A stretch of DNA of 64,000 nt from Solimonas terrae (GCF_011067135.1 NZ_JAAMOW010000002.1:248001-312000), one strand, 5' to 3'. Positions 1 to 9,032 are shown, numbered from the stretch's first letter. The notes: generated from the letters alone by a model not told the origin. Program-made: numbers and translations.

Positions 1-1
1 C

Positions 2-1552
2 CTGACCAGCGCCGCACTGCTGTCGGACATCGGCTGGAAAGTCGCCGTGCTCGAACAGCACTACACGGCCGGCGGCTACACGCACAGCTACGAGCGCAAC
101 GGCTACGAGTGGGACGTGGGCGTGCATTACATCGGCGACATGGGCGGCCCGACGATGGCGCGCAAGCTGATGGACTACCTGACGTCGAAGCAGCTCGACT
201 GGGCGCCGATGGACAAGGCCTACGACCGCTTCTTCCTCGGCGACGAGGTCTACGACGCCGTCGCCGGCAAGCAGGAATTCCGCGCGCAGCTCATCGAATA
301 CTTCCCGGACGAAGCGACGGCGATCGACCGCTATCTGAAGCTGCTCGCGCAGGTCGGCAAGAACATGAGCCTGTTCACCGTCGCGCGCCTGCTCAAGCCC
401 TGGCAGCTGAAGCTGGCGATGCCGCTGCTGATGCGCCTGATGCCGAAGACCTTCCGCCGCAGCACGCGCGAGGTGCTCAGCGAGCTGACCCAGAACGAAA
501 AGCTCATCGCCGTGCTGACCGGGCAGTGGGGGGATCTCGGCCTGCCGCCGGCGCAGTCGTCATTCATCATTCACGCGCTGATCGCGCGTCACTATCTGCA
601 CGGCGGCTACTACCCGGTTGGCGGCAGCTGGCGCATTGCGCAGACCATCATTCCGAAAATCCAGGCGGCCGGCGGCGAAGTCTTCACCTACGCCCGCGTC
701 AAGGAGATCCTCGTCGAGAACGGCAAGGCCTGCGGCGTGCTGATGGAAGACGGTCATCGCATCGAGGCGCCGTGCGTGATTTCCTCGGCCGGTGTCATGA
801 ACACCTTCCAGCGCCTGCTGCCGGAACCGGTGGTACGCGCCAGCGGCTACGACCTCCTGCTGAAAACCGTGAAGCCGAGCAGCGCGCATCTCGGCCTGTA
901 TATCGGCCTCAAGGGCACGGCCGAGGAACTGGGCTTGCCGCGCACCAATTTCTGGATCTACCCGAGCGCCGACTACGAAGGCGACATCGCCCGCTTCGAA
1001 CAGGACCGCAAGGCGCCGCTGCCGGTGGTCTACGTGTCGTTCCCGTCCGCCAAGGACCCGGACTACGCGCGCCGCCATCCCGGCACCGCGACGATCGAAG
1101 TCGTGGCGCCGGCGCCGTTCGCGTGGTTCGAACAATGGAGCGGCAGCGTCTGGGGCAAGCGCGGCGACGACTACGAAGCGCTCAAGGCCGAGCTCGGCGA
1201 GCGCATGCTCGAAGCGATGTACGAGAAGCTGCCGCAGCTGCGCGGCAAGATCGACTACTACGAAGTGTCCACGCCGCTGTCCACGCAATACTTCAACGCC
1301 TACGAACGCGGCGAGCTGTACGGCATCGACCACGATCCCAAGCGCTTCGCACAAAGCTGGCTGACCCCGCGCACCAAAATTCCCGGCCTCTGGCTGACCG
1401 GGCAGGACATCGTCTCCTGCGGCGTCGTCGGCGCCATGATGGGCGGCGTCGTCACCGCCCAGGCGATCGGCGGGCTCAAGGTGCTCGGTGTGCTGAAGCG
1501 GGTGATGAAGGGGGAAGGGCAGGCAGCGAAGCTGGAGGCTATGACGGCGTAA
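2..1552 (+). CDS. FAD-dependent phytoene desaturase / retinol saturase-like oxidoreductase (5' partial)
   Basis: The reading frame is already open at the window edge, so the start codon and the N-terminal GxGxxG FAD-binding loop lie outside. The visible 516 residues begin inside the Rossmann fold (LTSAALLSDIGWKVAVLEQH, where the Glu would bind the FAD ribose) and continue with GGYTHSYERNGYEWDVGVHY, typical of CrtI-like and all-trans-retinol 13,14-reductase-like flavoproteins. The C-terminal LWLTGQDIVSCGVVGAMMGG is the second FAD-contacting segment of this superfamily. Such enzymes saturate or desaturate polyene or isoprenoid chains. The substrate cannot be told from sequence, and no carotenoid genes lie in the window. 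Family call sure; specificity unknown. Confidence 0.85.
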   Translation: MTSAALLSDIGWKVAVLEQHYTAGGYTHSYERNGYEWDVGVHYIGDMGGPTMARKLMDYLTSKQLDWAPMDKAYDRFFLGDEVYDAVAGKQEFRAQLIEYFPDEATAIDRYLKLLAQVGKNMSLFTVARLLKPWQLKLAMPLLMRLMPKTFRRSTREVLSELTQNEKLIAVLTGQWGDLGLPPAQSSFIIHALIARHYLHGGYYPVGGSWRIAQTIIPKIQAAGGEVFTYARVKEILVENGKACGVLMEDGHRIEAPCVISSAGVMNTFQRLLPEPVVRASGYDLLLKTVKPSSAHLGLYIGLKGTAEELGLPRTNFWIYPSADYEGDIARFEQDRKAPLPVVYVSFPSAKDPDYARRHPGTATIEVVAPAPFAWFEQWSGSVWGKRGDDYEALKAELGERMLEAMYEKLPQLRGKIDYYEVSTPLSTQYFNAYERGELYGIDHDPKRFAQSWLTPRTKIPGLWLTGQDIVSCGVVGAMMGGVVTAQAIGGLKVLGVLKRVMKGEGQAAKLEAMTA

Positions 1553-1647
1553 GATCGGATAAGCGCACCAGCGTGCCAAGGCTCTGCTTGTGCCGCCATG
1601 AGCGTTTGTGGTGAATCGGGCGTCGCCGATTGCGCGCAGAGTGGTGC

Positions 1648-2055
1648 CTACTTGGCCTCCGGTGTGATCAGCGGCACCGTCGGATAGTAGTTTTTGTAAC
1701 GCCGTGCGTCGCGGGTCAGGATGCCGCAGCCGGCAATGGCGGCGTGCGCGCCGATGAAGAAGTCGGCAAGGACGCTGGTTCGCTGGCCGCCGCTGCGGCG
1801 GTACTTCACGAAGGCCCGCCCCGCGAGGAACAGGGCAGGGCGTGGTAGCTCGTGAAGTTCGAGTCCCATGCCGTCGACGACCTGGTCCAGCGCCTCGATC
1901 GAATCGAATGTCAGTGACAGCTCCGAATAGATCACCGGATTGATGAGCAGCTCGTGGACCTGGGCTTGCGCGCGGAGCTGGCGAATCGACCAGTCCGCCC
2001 AGATAGGATCGTCTTCGACGACGTCGATCAGCACGTTGGTATCGACCAGAATCAT
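1648..2055 (-). CDS. vapC: VapC-type PIN-domain ribonuclease toxin
   Basis: This 135-residue protein is the usual length for a single PIN domain. It opens with MILVDTNVLID, carrying the first metal-binding Asp (D5). Further acidic residues sit at about E45, D98 (LADFFIGAHA) and D116 (TRDARRY), the four-acid Mg-binding set of VapC RNases. It lies 10 bp downstream of a MazE/AbrB-type antitoxin gene on the same strand, the normal antitoxin-first order. As a family, VapC toxins cleave tRNA or rRNA when the antitoxin is degraded; the target here cannot be read. All catalytic acids are present, so it appears intact. Confidence 0.9.
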   Translation of the reverse strand: MILVDTNVLIDVVEDDPIWADWSIRQLRAQAQVHELLINPVIYSELSLTFDSIEALDQVVDGMGLELHELPRPALFLAGRAFVKYRRSGGQRTSVLADFFIGAHAAIAGCGILTRDARRYKNYYPTVPLITPEAK

Positions 2056-2065
2056 CTGGACGCGC

Positions 2066-2305
2066 TCAGTCAGGCGCGCGCAGCAAGGCCATCAATTCAT
2101 CCGTACGCCACTTGATCTGCGCCTTGCCGCGCGCCGCATCGAAGCGATCGAGTTTGTCGGCGGCCTTGGTTTTCGCCTTGTGCACGACGACGTGCCCGTC
2201 CGCGTTGACGGCGAAGTCGACGGCATCGCCGGGCGACAGCTGCAGCGCATCGCGCACCTTTTTCGGGATGGTGACCTGCCCCTTTACCGTCATGTTCGTG
2301 GCCAT
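2066..2305 (-). CDS. vapB: AbrB/MazE-fold (SpoVT-AbrB) antitoxin
   Basis: A 79-residue protein with the swapped-hairpin AbrB signature: MTVKGQVTIPKKVRDALQL, then LSPGDAVDFAVNADGHVVV. The C-terminal half (KLDRFDAARGKAQIKWRTDE) is charged and would be the part that wraps and inhibits the toxin. It precedes the PIN-domain toxin gene with a 10-bp gap, so the two should be cotranscribed. Antitoxins of this fold bind their own promoter, so autoregulation from the region around 2306-2365 is expected but not seen directly. M5 (2293) is an alternative start that would keep the DNA-binding fold intact. Confidence 0.88.
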   Translation of the reverse strand: MATNMTVKGQVTIPKKVRDALQLSPGDAVDFAVNADGHVVVHKAKTKAADKLDRFDAARGKAQIKWRTDELMALLRAPD

Positions 2306-2365
2306 GCCTGTCTCCGAGTAATACTCAACTGATCAATAGTATTACGATCGTGCCGGGGCCGCTAC

Positions 2366-3148
2366 CTAGCGCCCTGTCCACGCCGGCTTGCGCTTCTCGG
2401 CGAAGGCGCGCGGGCCTTCCTGGGCGTCGTGGCTGGTGTAGGTCAGCTCGTGTGCGGCGCGGGCGGCCTGCAGTGCCGCGCCGCGGCCCATCTCGGTGGC
2501 GAGCATGACGGTCTCGCGGCCGGCCTTCACTGACAGCGGTGCGCCTTCGAGGATTTCCTTCGCCAGTTCGATGGCCGTGTCCATCAGCGCGGCCGGTTCG
2601 GCGATGCGATTGACGAGGCCGATCTCGTAGGCGCGCTGCGCGGTGATCGGTTTTCCGGTGAGGATGATCTCCATCATGATCCGCTGCGGAATCATGTGGA
2701 TCAGCGGCGCTGCCCACGGCGAGCCGCGTCCGACCTTCACTTCGGTGATCGCGAACTTCGCAGCGGTGCTGGCGACGCAGAGGTCGCAGGCCTGCGCGAT
2801 CATCCAGCCGCCGGCGAAGGCCACGCCGTTGACGGCGGCGATGGTCGGCTTGCTCAGCTCGATGTTGTCGTACGGCAGCGGGAACATGTCGCGCGGCGGT
2901 ACCTTGAGGCCGCGTTCGACCATTTCCTTGAGATCGCCGCCGGCACAGAAAGCTTTCTCGCCACTGCCGGTGAGGATGGCAACGCGCAGCGCATCGTCTT
3001 GCTCGAAACGCTGCCATGCCTCGCGCAGACCGTCGCGGACCTCGCGGCTCAGGCAGTTGCGCGTGTCGGGGCGATCGATCGTGATGACGGCGATGCCGTC
3101 GGGGCGGGCGTCGAAGCGGACGGCGGGCTTGGTGGTGTCTTGGGTCAT
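2366..3148 (-). CDS. Enoyl-CoA hydratase/isomerase (crotonase) family protein
   Basis: 260 residues, normal for a single crotonase domain. The oxyanion-hole segments are visible: AFCAGGDLKEM near residue 70 and NGVAFAGGWMIAQACD near residue 108, followed by VGRGSPWAAPLIHMIPQR and the helix GKPITAQRAYEIGLVNRI. The start MTQDTTKPAVRFDARPDG is chosen because upstream in-frame residues derive from the palindromic repeat at 3213-3305. Such proteins hydrate or isomerise enoyl-CoA, or cleave ring acyl-CoAs. The segment normally holding a catalytic Glu reads RGSPWAAP, so simple hydration is not assured. It is followed by the VapBC genes and preceded by the CoA-transferase/lyase pair, all on the minus strand. 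Confidence 0.85.
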   Translation of the reverse strand: MTQDTTKPAVRFDARPDGIAVITIDRPDTRNCLSREVRDGLREAWQRFEQDDALRVAILTGSGEKAFCAGGDLKEMVERGLKVPPRDMFPLPYDNIELSKPTIAAVNGVAFAGGWMIAQACDLCVASTAAKFAITEVKVGRGSPWAAPLIHMIPQRIMMEIILTGKPITAQRAYEIGLVNRIAEPAALMDTAIELAKEILEGAPLSVKAGRETVMLATEMGRGAALQAARAAHELTYTSHDAQEGPRAFAEKRKPAWTGR

Positions 3149-3212
3149 GGCGTTCGTCTTTGGTGTTTGTGCGGCGCGTCGATAGCGGCGCGTGAGGAAC
3201 CGCGAAGTCCTT

Positions 3213-3305
3213 CCGTCATTGCGAGCGCAGCGAAGCAATCCAGTGCGTCACGCGATCCGGCCGTGCAACTGGATTGCCTCGTCGCTGCGCTCCTCGCAAT
3301 GACGG
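3213..3305. repeat. Palindromic intergenic repeat
   Basis: A large imperfect inverted repeat between two minus-strand genes. The left arm begins CCGTCATTGCGAGCGCAGCG and the right arm ends TCCTCGCAATGACGG, its reverse complement with two 3-base indels. The arms are about 32 and 39 bases around a short GC-rich spacer. Motifs of the form GTCATTGCGAGCG..GCAATCCAG occur as dispersed intergenic palindromes in many bacteria. In RNA it would form a long hairpin 3' of the CoA-transferase gene, so it may also end or stabilise that transcript. Confidence 0.75.
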
Positions 3306-3310
3306 ATGCA

Positions 3311-4579
3311 CTAGAACCCGCGCTGCCGGATCGTGTGCGCAGCGCGGTCGAGTTCTTCGCGGAAGTCCGGGTGCGCGATCGCGATCATGCGGCGCGCGCG
3401 TTCGGCCAGGGTCTGGCCCTTGAGTTCGGCGGCGCCGAATTCGGTGACGATGACGTCGACGTCGCTGCGCGCGGTGGTGACCGGGCCGGAGAGTTCCGTG
3501 ACGATCTTGCTCAGCGCGCCGCCCTTGGCGGTGGCCGACAAGGCAATGATCGAACGGCCGCCCTTGCTGCGCGCACCGGCACGCACGAAGTCGACCTGAC
3601 CGCCGGTGCCGCCGAGGTACGCGCTGCCGCTCTGCTCGGCATTGACCTGGCCCGTGAGGTCGACTTCCAGCGCCGAGTTGATCGTGACGAGCTGATCGAG
3701 CTGCGCAAGCACGGCAGCGTCATGCGTGTACGTCGTCGCGCACATGCGCATCGCAGGGTTGCGATGCGCCCACTGGTAGAGCTTGCGGGTGCCGATCAGG
3801 GCGCCGTTGATCGACACGCCGGTATCGATCTTCTTGCGCGCGTTGGTGATGACGCCGGCTTCGACCAGTTCGACGAGGCCATCGCCGAGCATGCCGGAGT
3901 GCACGCCGAGATCCTTGCGATCGCGCAGCAGGCGCAGGATCGCGTCGGGCACGGCGCCGACGCCGGTCTGCAGCACGCTGCCGTCGGCAATGTACTGCGC
4001 GGCGCATTTAGCGATCACCTCGTCGGTCTCGCCGATCTTCGCGGCGCCGACTTCGACCGGCGGTCGTGAGACCTCGATGGCGACGTCGATTTCGGACGCG
4101 GCGATCGTCTCGCCGAACGTGAACGGAATCTGCTCATTGATCTCGGCAATGACGACACGCGCCTTGGCGACGGCCGCGCGCACGTAGTCGCTGATCAGGC
4201 CGCAGCTGTGCCGGCCGTTTTCGTCGGCCGGCGAGAGCTGCACGAAGGCGACGTCGCAGCCGATCAGGCCCTGTTCGATGTACGGACCGACCTGGCTGAC
4301 GTGGCAGGGGATGACCTGCAGCTGGCCGGCCTTGGTCAGCGTGCGCAGCGTGCCGATTGCGCCCATGCTCGACAGCGTGAAGCCGGCGACGGCCTCCGGC
4401 GTCAGCAGTGACGAAAAGCTGGTGGCGGTGAAGGCCGACAGCTCGCCGATCGTGGCGGCCTGACGGATCAAGGTTTCGATCAGCGTCGTCGGTTCACCGC
4501 AGGCCTGGCCCCAGACGATGCGGTCGCCGCGCTTGAGATATTTCGCCAGATCGAGCTGGCCCGCCTCGACCACCTGCAT
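3311..4579 (-). CDS. Acetyl-CoA hydrolase/transferase family (4-hydroxybutyrate CoA-transferase / RipA-like)
   Basis: 422 residues from MQVVEAGQLDLAKYLKRGDR. Family features include GRIVWGQACGEPTTL-type N-terminus (read here as DRIVWGQACGEPTTL), LQTGVGAVPDAILRLL near residue 200 and a C-terminus with VTEFGAAELKGQTLAERARR, as in Cat1-type CoA-transferases that move CoA between carboxylates. The start overlaps the stop of the upstream CitE-like gene in an ATGA (4577-4580 region), implying translational coupling. A Cat1-type transferase paired with a CitE-type lyase resembles ripA/ripC of the Yersinia itaconate pathway, where itaconate is activated to itaconyl-CoA. The hydratase RipB is not adjacent, so the substrate is uncertain. 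Confidence 0.88.
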   Translation of the reverse strand: MQVVEAGQLDLAKYLKRGDRIVWGQACGEPTTLIETLIRQAATIGELSAFTATSFSSLLTPEAVAGFTLSSMGAIGTLRTLTKAGQLQVIPCHVSQVGPYIEQGLIGCDVAFVQLSPADENGRHSCGLISDYVRAAVAKARVVIAEINEQIPFTFGETIAASEIDVAIEVSRPPVEVGAAKIGETDEVIAKCAAQYIADGSVLQTGVGAVPDAILRLLRDRKDLGVHSGMLGDGLVELVEAGVITNARKKIDTGVSINGALIGTRKLYQWAHRNPAMRMCATTYTHDAAVLAQLDQLVTINSALEVDLTGQVNAEQSGSAYLGGTGGQVDFVRAGARSKGGRSIIALSATAKGGALSKIVTELSGPVTTARSDVDVIVTEFGAAELKGQTLAERARRMIAIAHPDFREELDRAAHTIRQRGF

Positions 4580-5469
4580 CACGCACGCCCCGCGAGCTTG
4601 AGCAGCAGTTGCGCGCGGGCCAGATACGGCCGGTCGAGCATGCCACCCTTGTAGCCGATCGCGCCGAGCCCCGGATTCGCCGCGAACAGATCGACGATCT
4701 CCTGCGCCTGCGCGATTTCCTCGGCGCTCGGCATGAAGGCTTCGTTGATGACGTCGACCTGCGCTGGGTGAATTGCGAGCATGCCGCGAAAGCCCGCGCG
4801 GCGGCAGGCCGTCGCGCGCTTGCGCAGGCCGTCGAGGTCCTTGTAGTCGCCCTGGATGGTGTCGATCGCTGCGACGCCGGCGGCGCCGGCCCCGCACAGG
4901 CACAGCGAACGTGCGAGTTCGTAGGTGAAGCCGTAGCTGCCGTCCGGGTTCTTGTTCTCGCTGGCCCCGAGTGCATCGGCGAGATCCTCGGCGCCCCAGG
5001 TCAGCGCGACGAGACGCGGCGCGCCTTTGTAGGTGCCGGTCGTGAACATGCCTTCGGCGGTCTCGGTGATCAGCGGAAACACCTTGGTGCTGCCGATCGC
5101 GATGCCGTTGGCCGCTTCGAGTGCGGACAGGTAGTGATCGAGCACGACGAGGTCATGGCCGCCCTGCGCCTTCGGCAGCATGATGCCGCCCGGTTTGCCC
5201 GGCATCACCGCCGCGAGGTCGTGCAGGGCGTACTCGCTGTCGAGCGGATTGATGCGCACCCAGAGCCGCGAGGTGTCAGGCTGCGCTTTCAGGAACGCGG
5301 CGGTCAGTGCCCGCGCATTGGCTTTCTCGCTCGTGGCGACGGCGTCCTCGAGATCGATCAGCGCGATGTCGGCGTTGCTGGCAGCGGCCTTCGCCATCTT
5401 CTTTTCGCTGTCGCCGGGCGCGAACAGCCAGGAGCGGGCGCTGAACATTTCGCTTGCCTTGGTCATCAC
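4579..5469 (-). CDS. CitE-like HpcH/HpaI-family lyase (citramalyl/malyl-CoA lyase type)
   Basis: 296 residues, usual for CitE-like TIM barrels. Motifs: SWLFAPGDSEKKMAKAAASN at the N-terminus, ALIDLEDAV with the Mg-binding acids, LWVRINPLDSEYALHDL, LTWGAEDLADALG and MLAIHPAQVDVINEAF near the C-terminus. Members cleave or hydrolyse beta-hydroxyacyl-CoAs such as citramalyl-CoA or malyl-CoA. The stop TGA shares bases with the ATG of the CoA-transferase gene, so the two are almost certainly one functional pair. Two adjacent Met codons (5469, 5466) could start it. A citramalyl-CoA lyase role is inferred from the pairing rather than proven by a motif. Confidence 0.87.
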   Translation of the reverse strand: MMTKASEMFSARSWLFAPGDSEKKMAKAAASNADIALIDLEDAVATSEKANARALTAAFLKAQPDTSRLWVRINPLDSEYALHDLAAVMPGKPGGIMLPKAQGGHDLVVLDHYLSALEAANGIAIGSTKVFPLITETAEGMFTTGTYKGAPRLVALTWGAEDLADALGASENKNPDGSYGFTYELARSLCLCGAGAAGVAAIDTIQGDYKDLDGLRKRATACRRAGFRGMLAIHPAQVDVINEAFMPSAEEIAQAQEIVDLFAANPGLGAIGYKGGMLDRPYLARAQLLLKLAGRA

Positions 5470-5588
5470 GTTTCTCGTTTCGGGTCTGCTTTTTCGGGGT
5501 CGACAATCGTGCGCGATATCGGGCGCGACTGCATAGAGGATTTGCGGGGGGATTCGCCGCGCCGTGCCACGCGCTCGGGCGGCGCCGC

Positions 5589-6755
5589 TCAGTACGACTT
5601 CGGTAGTTCCAGCACTTTTTCCGCGAGGAAGTTGAGGATCATGTGCGGACTGACTGGCGCGGTGCGCGGAATCAGCACTTCGCGCAGCAGGCGTTCGACG
5701 TGGTACTCCTGCGCGTAGCCCATGCCGCCCAGCGTCAGCATCGCGGTGTGGCAGGCCTCGAACGCGAACTCGGCAGCGAGGTATTTACCCGCGTTGGCCT
5801 CGACGCCGCAGTCCGTGTGCTGGTCGAACAGCGTCGCGGCTTTCATGACCATCAGGTTGGCGGCTTCGAGCTGCGCCCAGCACTTGGCGAGTGGATGGGC
5901 GATGCCCTGGTTCTGGCCGATCGGCCTTCCGAACACGACGCGTTCGCGCGCGTAACGCGCGGCGCGGTTGATCGCGGCGCGACCGATGCCGACCGATTCG
6001 GCGCCGAGCAGCACGCGCTCCGGGTTGAGGCCGTGCAGGATGATCCTGAAGCCCTGACCGACTTCGCCGATGACGTGTGCGTCGGGAATGAACAGGTCTT
6101 CGATGAACAGCATGTTCGAGTCGACCGCGTGGCGACCCATCTTGTGGATCAGCCGCACTTCGATCTTGCTGCGGTCGAGATCGGTGTAGAACAGCGTCAG
6201 GCCATCGGTCTTGCGCTTGACCTGATCGAGGGGCGTGGTGCGCGCCAGCAGCAGCATCTTGTTGGCGACCTGCGCGGTCGAGATCCAGATCTTCTCGCCG
6301 TTGACCTTGAAGCCGCCGGGCACCCTGTCGGCGCGCGTCTTCAGTTCCGTGGTGTTGAGGCCGGCGTTCGGCTCGGTAACAGCGAAGCAGACCTTGTCCT
6401 CGCCGGCGACGATCGGCGGCAGGAAGGTCTGCTTCTGTTCTTCGGTGCCGAACAGGTTGACCGGCTGCAGGCCGAATACCGGCAGATGGATGGTCGAGGC
6501 GCCGGTCATGCCGGCGCCGGATTCGGCCACGGCCTGCATCATCACCGCGGCTTCGGTGATGCCGAGTCCGGAGCCGCCGTATTCAGTCGGCATGGCGATG
6601 CCGATCCAGCCGGCTTCGGCCATCGAATCGAAGAAATCCTGCGGGAAGGTTCCTTCGCGATCCTTCTCCAGCCAGTACTCGGCGGAGAACTGCGAGCAGT
6701 GCTTGAGCACCGCGTCGCGGATGTTCTGTTGGTCTTCGGTCAGCGAGAAATCCAT
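5589..6755 (-). CDS. Acyl-CoA dehydrogenase
   Basis: 388 residues with the full ACAD architecture: N-terminal helical domain (MDFSLTEDQQNIRDAVLKHC), middle beta domain with CFAVTEPNAGLNTTELKTRA and KIWISTAQVANKMLLLARTT, and C-terminal helices with FGRPIGQNQGIAHPLAKCWA. The C-terminus reads LIPRTAPVSPHMILNFLAEK, lacking the YEGT catalytic Glu of MCAD-type enzymes. A Glu in NPERVLLGAESVGIG lies where LCAD/IVD-type enzymes keep their base. It oxidises an acyl-CoA to the 2-enoyl-CoA with FAD. It lies on the same strand upstream of the lyase/transferase pair with a 119-bp gap, and its 5' end faces the divergent CoA-transferase at 6936. Confidence 0.92.
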   Translation of the reverse strand: MDFSLTEDQQNIRDAVLKHCSQFSAEYWLEKDREGTFPQDFFDSMAEAGWIGIAMPTEYGGSGLGITEAAVMMQAVAESGAGMTGASTIHLPVFGLQPVNLFGTEEQKQTFLPPIVAGEDKVCFAVTEPNAGLNTTELKTRADRVPGGFKVNGEKIWISTAQVANKMLLLARTTPLDQVKRKTDGLTLFYTDLDRSKIEVRLIHKMGRHAVDSNMLFIEDLFIPDAHVIGEVGQGFRIILHGLNPERVLLGAESVGIGRAAINRAARYARERVVFGRPIGQNQGIAHPLAKCWAQLEAANLMVMKAATLFDQHTDCGVEANAGKYLAAEFAFEACHTAMLTLGGMGYAQEYHVERLLREVLIPRTAPVSPHMILNFLAEKVLELPKSY

Positions 6756-6935
6756 GGCCTGAAATCCGTGCGAAGCAAGTGGTGGGGCCGGGCCCGGTCA
6801 TTTTCGGCGACGCGGTCGGCAATGGACAGCACGATGGCGGTCCGGAAGAGTGTGCCGATATTAACCCAATGGACTGGAATGTGTACGGCTTCCGTGAAAG
6901 AATGGGCGCGCTAGAACCGCGCTGGAGGATGAGTC

Positions 6936-8126
6936 ATGGTGAACCGCACGAAGGGCACAGGCCCGCTTGCCGGTGTTCGTGTGGTCGATCTGACGAGCAT
7001 GGTCATGGGGCCGTACGCGACCCAGATCATGGCCGACATGGGCGCCGACGTGATCAAGGTCGAGCCGCCGGAAGGTGACAACACGCGTTACATTTCGGTC
7101 GGTCCGGCACCGGATCTGGCCGGCGTGTTCGTCAACGTCAATCGCGGCAAGCGCAGCGTCGTGCTCGATCTGCGCAGCGACGAGGGCAAGGCCGCGCTGC
7201 GCACACTGGTGGCCGGCGCCGACGTGTTCATCCACTCCATGCGTTCCAGGGCCATCGCCCGACTCGGCTTCAGCTACGAGGCGGTGGCGGCGATCAATCC
7301 GCGCATCGTCTACAGCAACGCCTACGGCTACAGCCGGCGCGGCCCGGACCGCGACCGTCCGGCCTATGACGACACCATCCAGGCCGAGTGCGGACTGCCG
7401 CACGTACAGCGGCTGATGACCGGCAAGGCCGACTTCGTCGGCACGATCATGGCCGACAAGGTCGCCGGCCTGACCGTGCTGTACGCGACGATGATGGCGC
7501 TGTTCCATCGCGAGCGGACCGGCGAAGGGCAGGAAGTCGAAGTCGGCATGTTCGAGACCATGGCCTCGTTCATGCTCGTCGAGCATGCCAACGGTGCGAT
7601 GTTCGATCCGCCGCTGTCGAAGGCGCACTATCCGCGCGCGGTGGCGCCGAACCGGCGGCCGTACAGGACCCGCGACGGCTACGTCGCGGCGCTGATCTAC
7701 AACGACAAGCACTGGAACCTGTTCGTCGACGCGGTGCAGCCTGCGTGGGCCGGTCCCGAGCTGGCGACACTGGCGCAGCGCGCCAAGCGCATCGACGAGG
7801 TCTACGGCCTGCTCGGCGACACCTTCCTGCAGCGCACGACGCAGGAATGGCTCGATCTGCTCACCGGGCTGGGCATTCCCGCCGCGCCGCTGCGCACGAC
7901 CGACGAGCTGTTCGACAACGCGCACCTGAACGCGGTCGGTTTCTTCGAAACCGTCGATTCGCCGCAGGGGCCGGTGCGCTTTCCCGGCGTTCCGACCTGG
8001 TTCTCGCGGACGCCGGGCAAGGTCGCCGGGCCGACGCCGAGGCTGGGCGCGCATACCCGCGAAGTGCTGGATGAACTCGGCTTCGCGCCGCCGGTCGTTG
8101 CACTGGCGGCCGACGGCAGCGTCTAG
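6936..8126 (+). CDS. CaiB/BaiF (type III) CoA-transferase
   Basis: 396 residues, normal for family III CoA-transferases. The N-terminus carries GVRVVDLTSMVMGPYATQIM and DMGADVIKVEPPEGDNTRY; the catalytic-Asp region appears around residue 160 (KADFVGTIMADKVAGLTVLY). The C-terminus (GPVRFPGVPTWFSRTPGK) is typical. Enzymes of this family move CoA from a CoA thioester to a free carboxylate by a ternary-complex mechanism. It diverges from the acyl-CoA dehydrogenase at 5589-6755 across about 180 bp, so activation of an acid followed by alpha,beta-dehydrogenation is a plausible shared job. The start ATG has GAGGATGAG just upstream. Substrate unknown. Confidence 0.9.
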   Translation: MVNRTKGTGPLAGVRVVDLTSMVMGPYATQIMADMGADVIKVEPPEGDNTRYISVGPAPDLAGVFVNVNRGKRSVVLDLRSDEGKAALRTLVAGADVFIHSMRSRAIARLGFSYEAVAAINPRIVYSNAYGYSRRGPDRDRPAYDDTIQAECGLPHVQRLMTGKADFVGTIMADKVAGLTVLYATMMALFHRERTGEGQEVEVGMFETMASFMLVEHANGAMFDPPLSKAHYPRAVAPNRRPYRTRDGYVAALIYNDKHWNLFVDAVQPAWAGPELATLAQRAKRIDEVYGLLGDTFLQRTTQEWLDLLTGLGIPAAPLRTTDELFDNAHLNAVGFFETVDSPQGPVRFPGVPTWFSRTPGKVAGPTPRLGAHTREVLDELGFAPPVVALAADGSV

Positions 8127-8237
8127 CTGCGCGTCGCTGGTCCGGGCCGTTCGCGACAGGGAATGCCCGCATCGCGCGGGACGGCAGCAGTGGCGACGTC
8201 GGAGGCCAAGCCGAAGCGCGATGGCGACGGCGTTTCG

Positions 8238-9032
8238 CTAGGCGCGCGGCTTGCGGTAGCCGAGCGTCGCGGAGATCGCGACGACTTCACTGCGGACGAG
8301 CTCGGCGAGTTCCTTGCGCCGGCCCTCGAAGCGTGAACTCGGCGCCGCGACGATCAATGCGCCGAGCACGGTGCCGGCCGCATCGTGAATGACGCCGGCG
8401 GTGCCGGCGACGCCGTCCGATGCCTGGTCGACGGTCTGCGCGACGCCCCTGAGCTGCGCTTCGGCAATCGCCGACGCCAGCCTGCGCCGGTCGGTTTCGG
8501 TGCTGCCGGTCAGCTGCTGCGGCTTGAGGCCGCGCAGATAGCGTCGCCGTTCGTCGTCGCTCGCTGCGGCCAGCAGTGCCCGCCCGCCGGCCGTGCAGTA
8601 CAACGGCCGGCGATCGCCGATCGACACCGCGAAGCGCAGGGTGTTGCGGCTTTCGATGACGTCGACATAGGTCAGCATGCTGCCGTCGCGGTCGCGGACC
8701 GCGAACAGCACGGTCTCCCTGGAGCGATCGGCGAGCCGACGCATGCCTTCGCGCACGAGGTCCGGCGATTGCAGGCGCCGGCGTGCTTCGAGCAGTGCAC
8801 TGCCGAGGCCGAATGCGGCCGGCCCGAGGCGATAGACGCTGTCCGTCGACACCACGAAGTCGGCGTCCGCGAGTCCGCGCAGCAGCGCGGCGAGGCTGCT
8901 TTTCGGCGCGTCGAGCACGCGGCTGAGCTGCGCGAGGCTGACCGGTTTTTCGCTCGCGCACAGGGCTTCGAGAATCCGGATCACCCGTGTCACGGACTGC
9001 GGCGAATTCAAGGGGCGATCGTCGCTGGGCAT
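8238..9032 (-). CDS. IclR-family transcriptional regulator
   Basis: 264 residues: an N-terminal winged helix (QSVTRVIRILEALCASEKPV then LAQLSRVLDAPKSSLAALLR) and the IclR effector domain (LGSALLEARRRLQSPDLVRE, LYCTAGGRALLAAASDDERR near residue 150). IclR proteins bind aromatic or short-chain acids and usually control nearby catabolic operons. It is convergent with the CoA-transferase (112-bp gap) and just upstream, on the same strand, of nothing but the flavin monooxygenase gene whose stop lies at 9077; the order is monooxygenase first, regulator second. Targets are not evident; the palindrome at 12869-12886 is one candidate site. Confidence 0.92.
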   Translation of the reverse strand: MPSDDRPLNSPQSVTRVIRILEALCASEKPVSLAQLSRVLDAPKSSLAALLRGLADADFVVSTDSVYRLGPAAFGLGSALLEARRRLQSPDLVREGMRRLADRSRETVLFAVRDRDGSMLTYVDVIESRNTLRFAVSIGDRRPLYCTAGGRALLAAASDDERRRYLRGLKPQQLTGSTETDRRRLASAIAEAQLRGVAQTVDQASDGVAGTAGVIHDAAGTVLGALIVAAPSSRFEGRRKELAELVRSEVVAISATLGYRKPRA

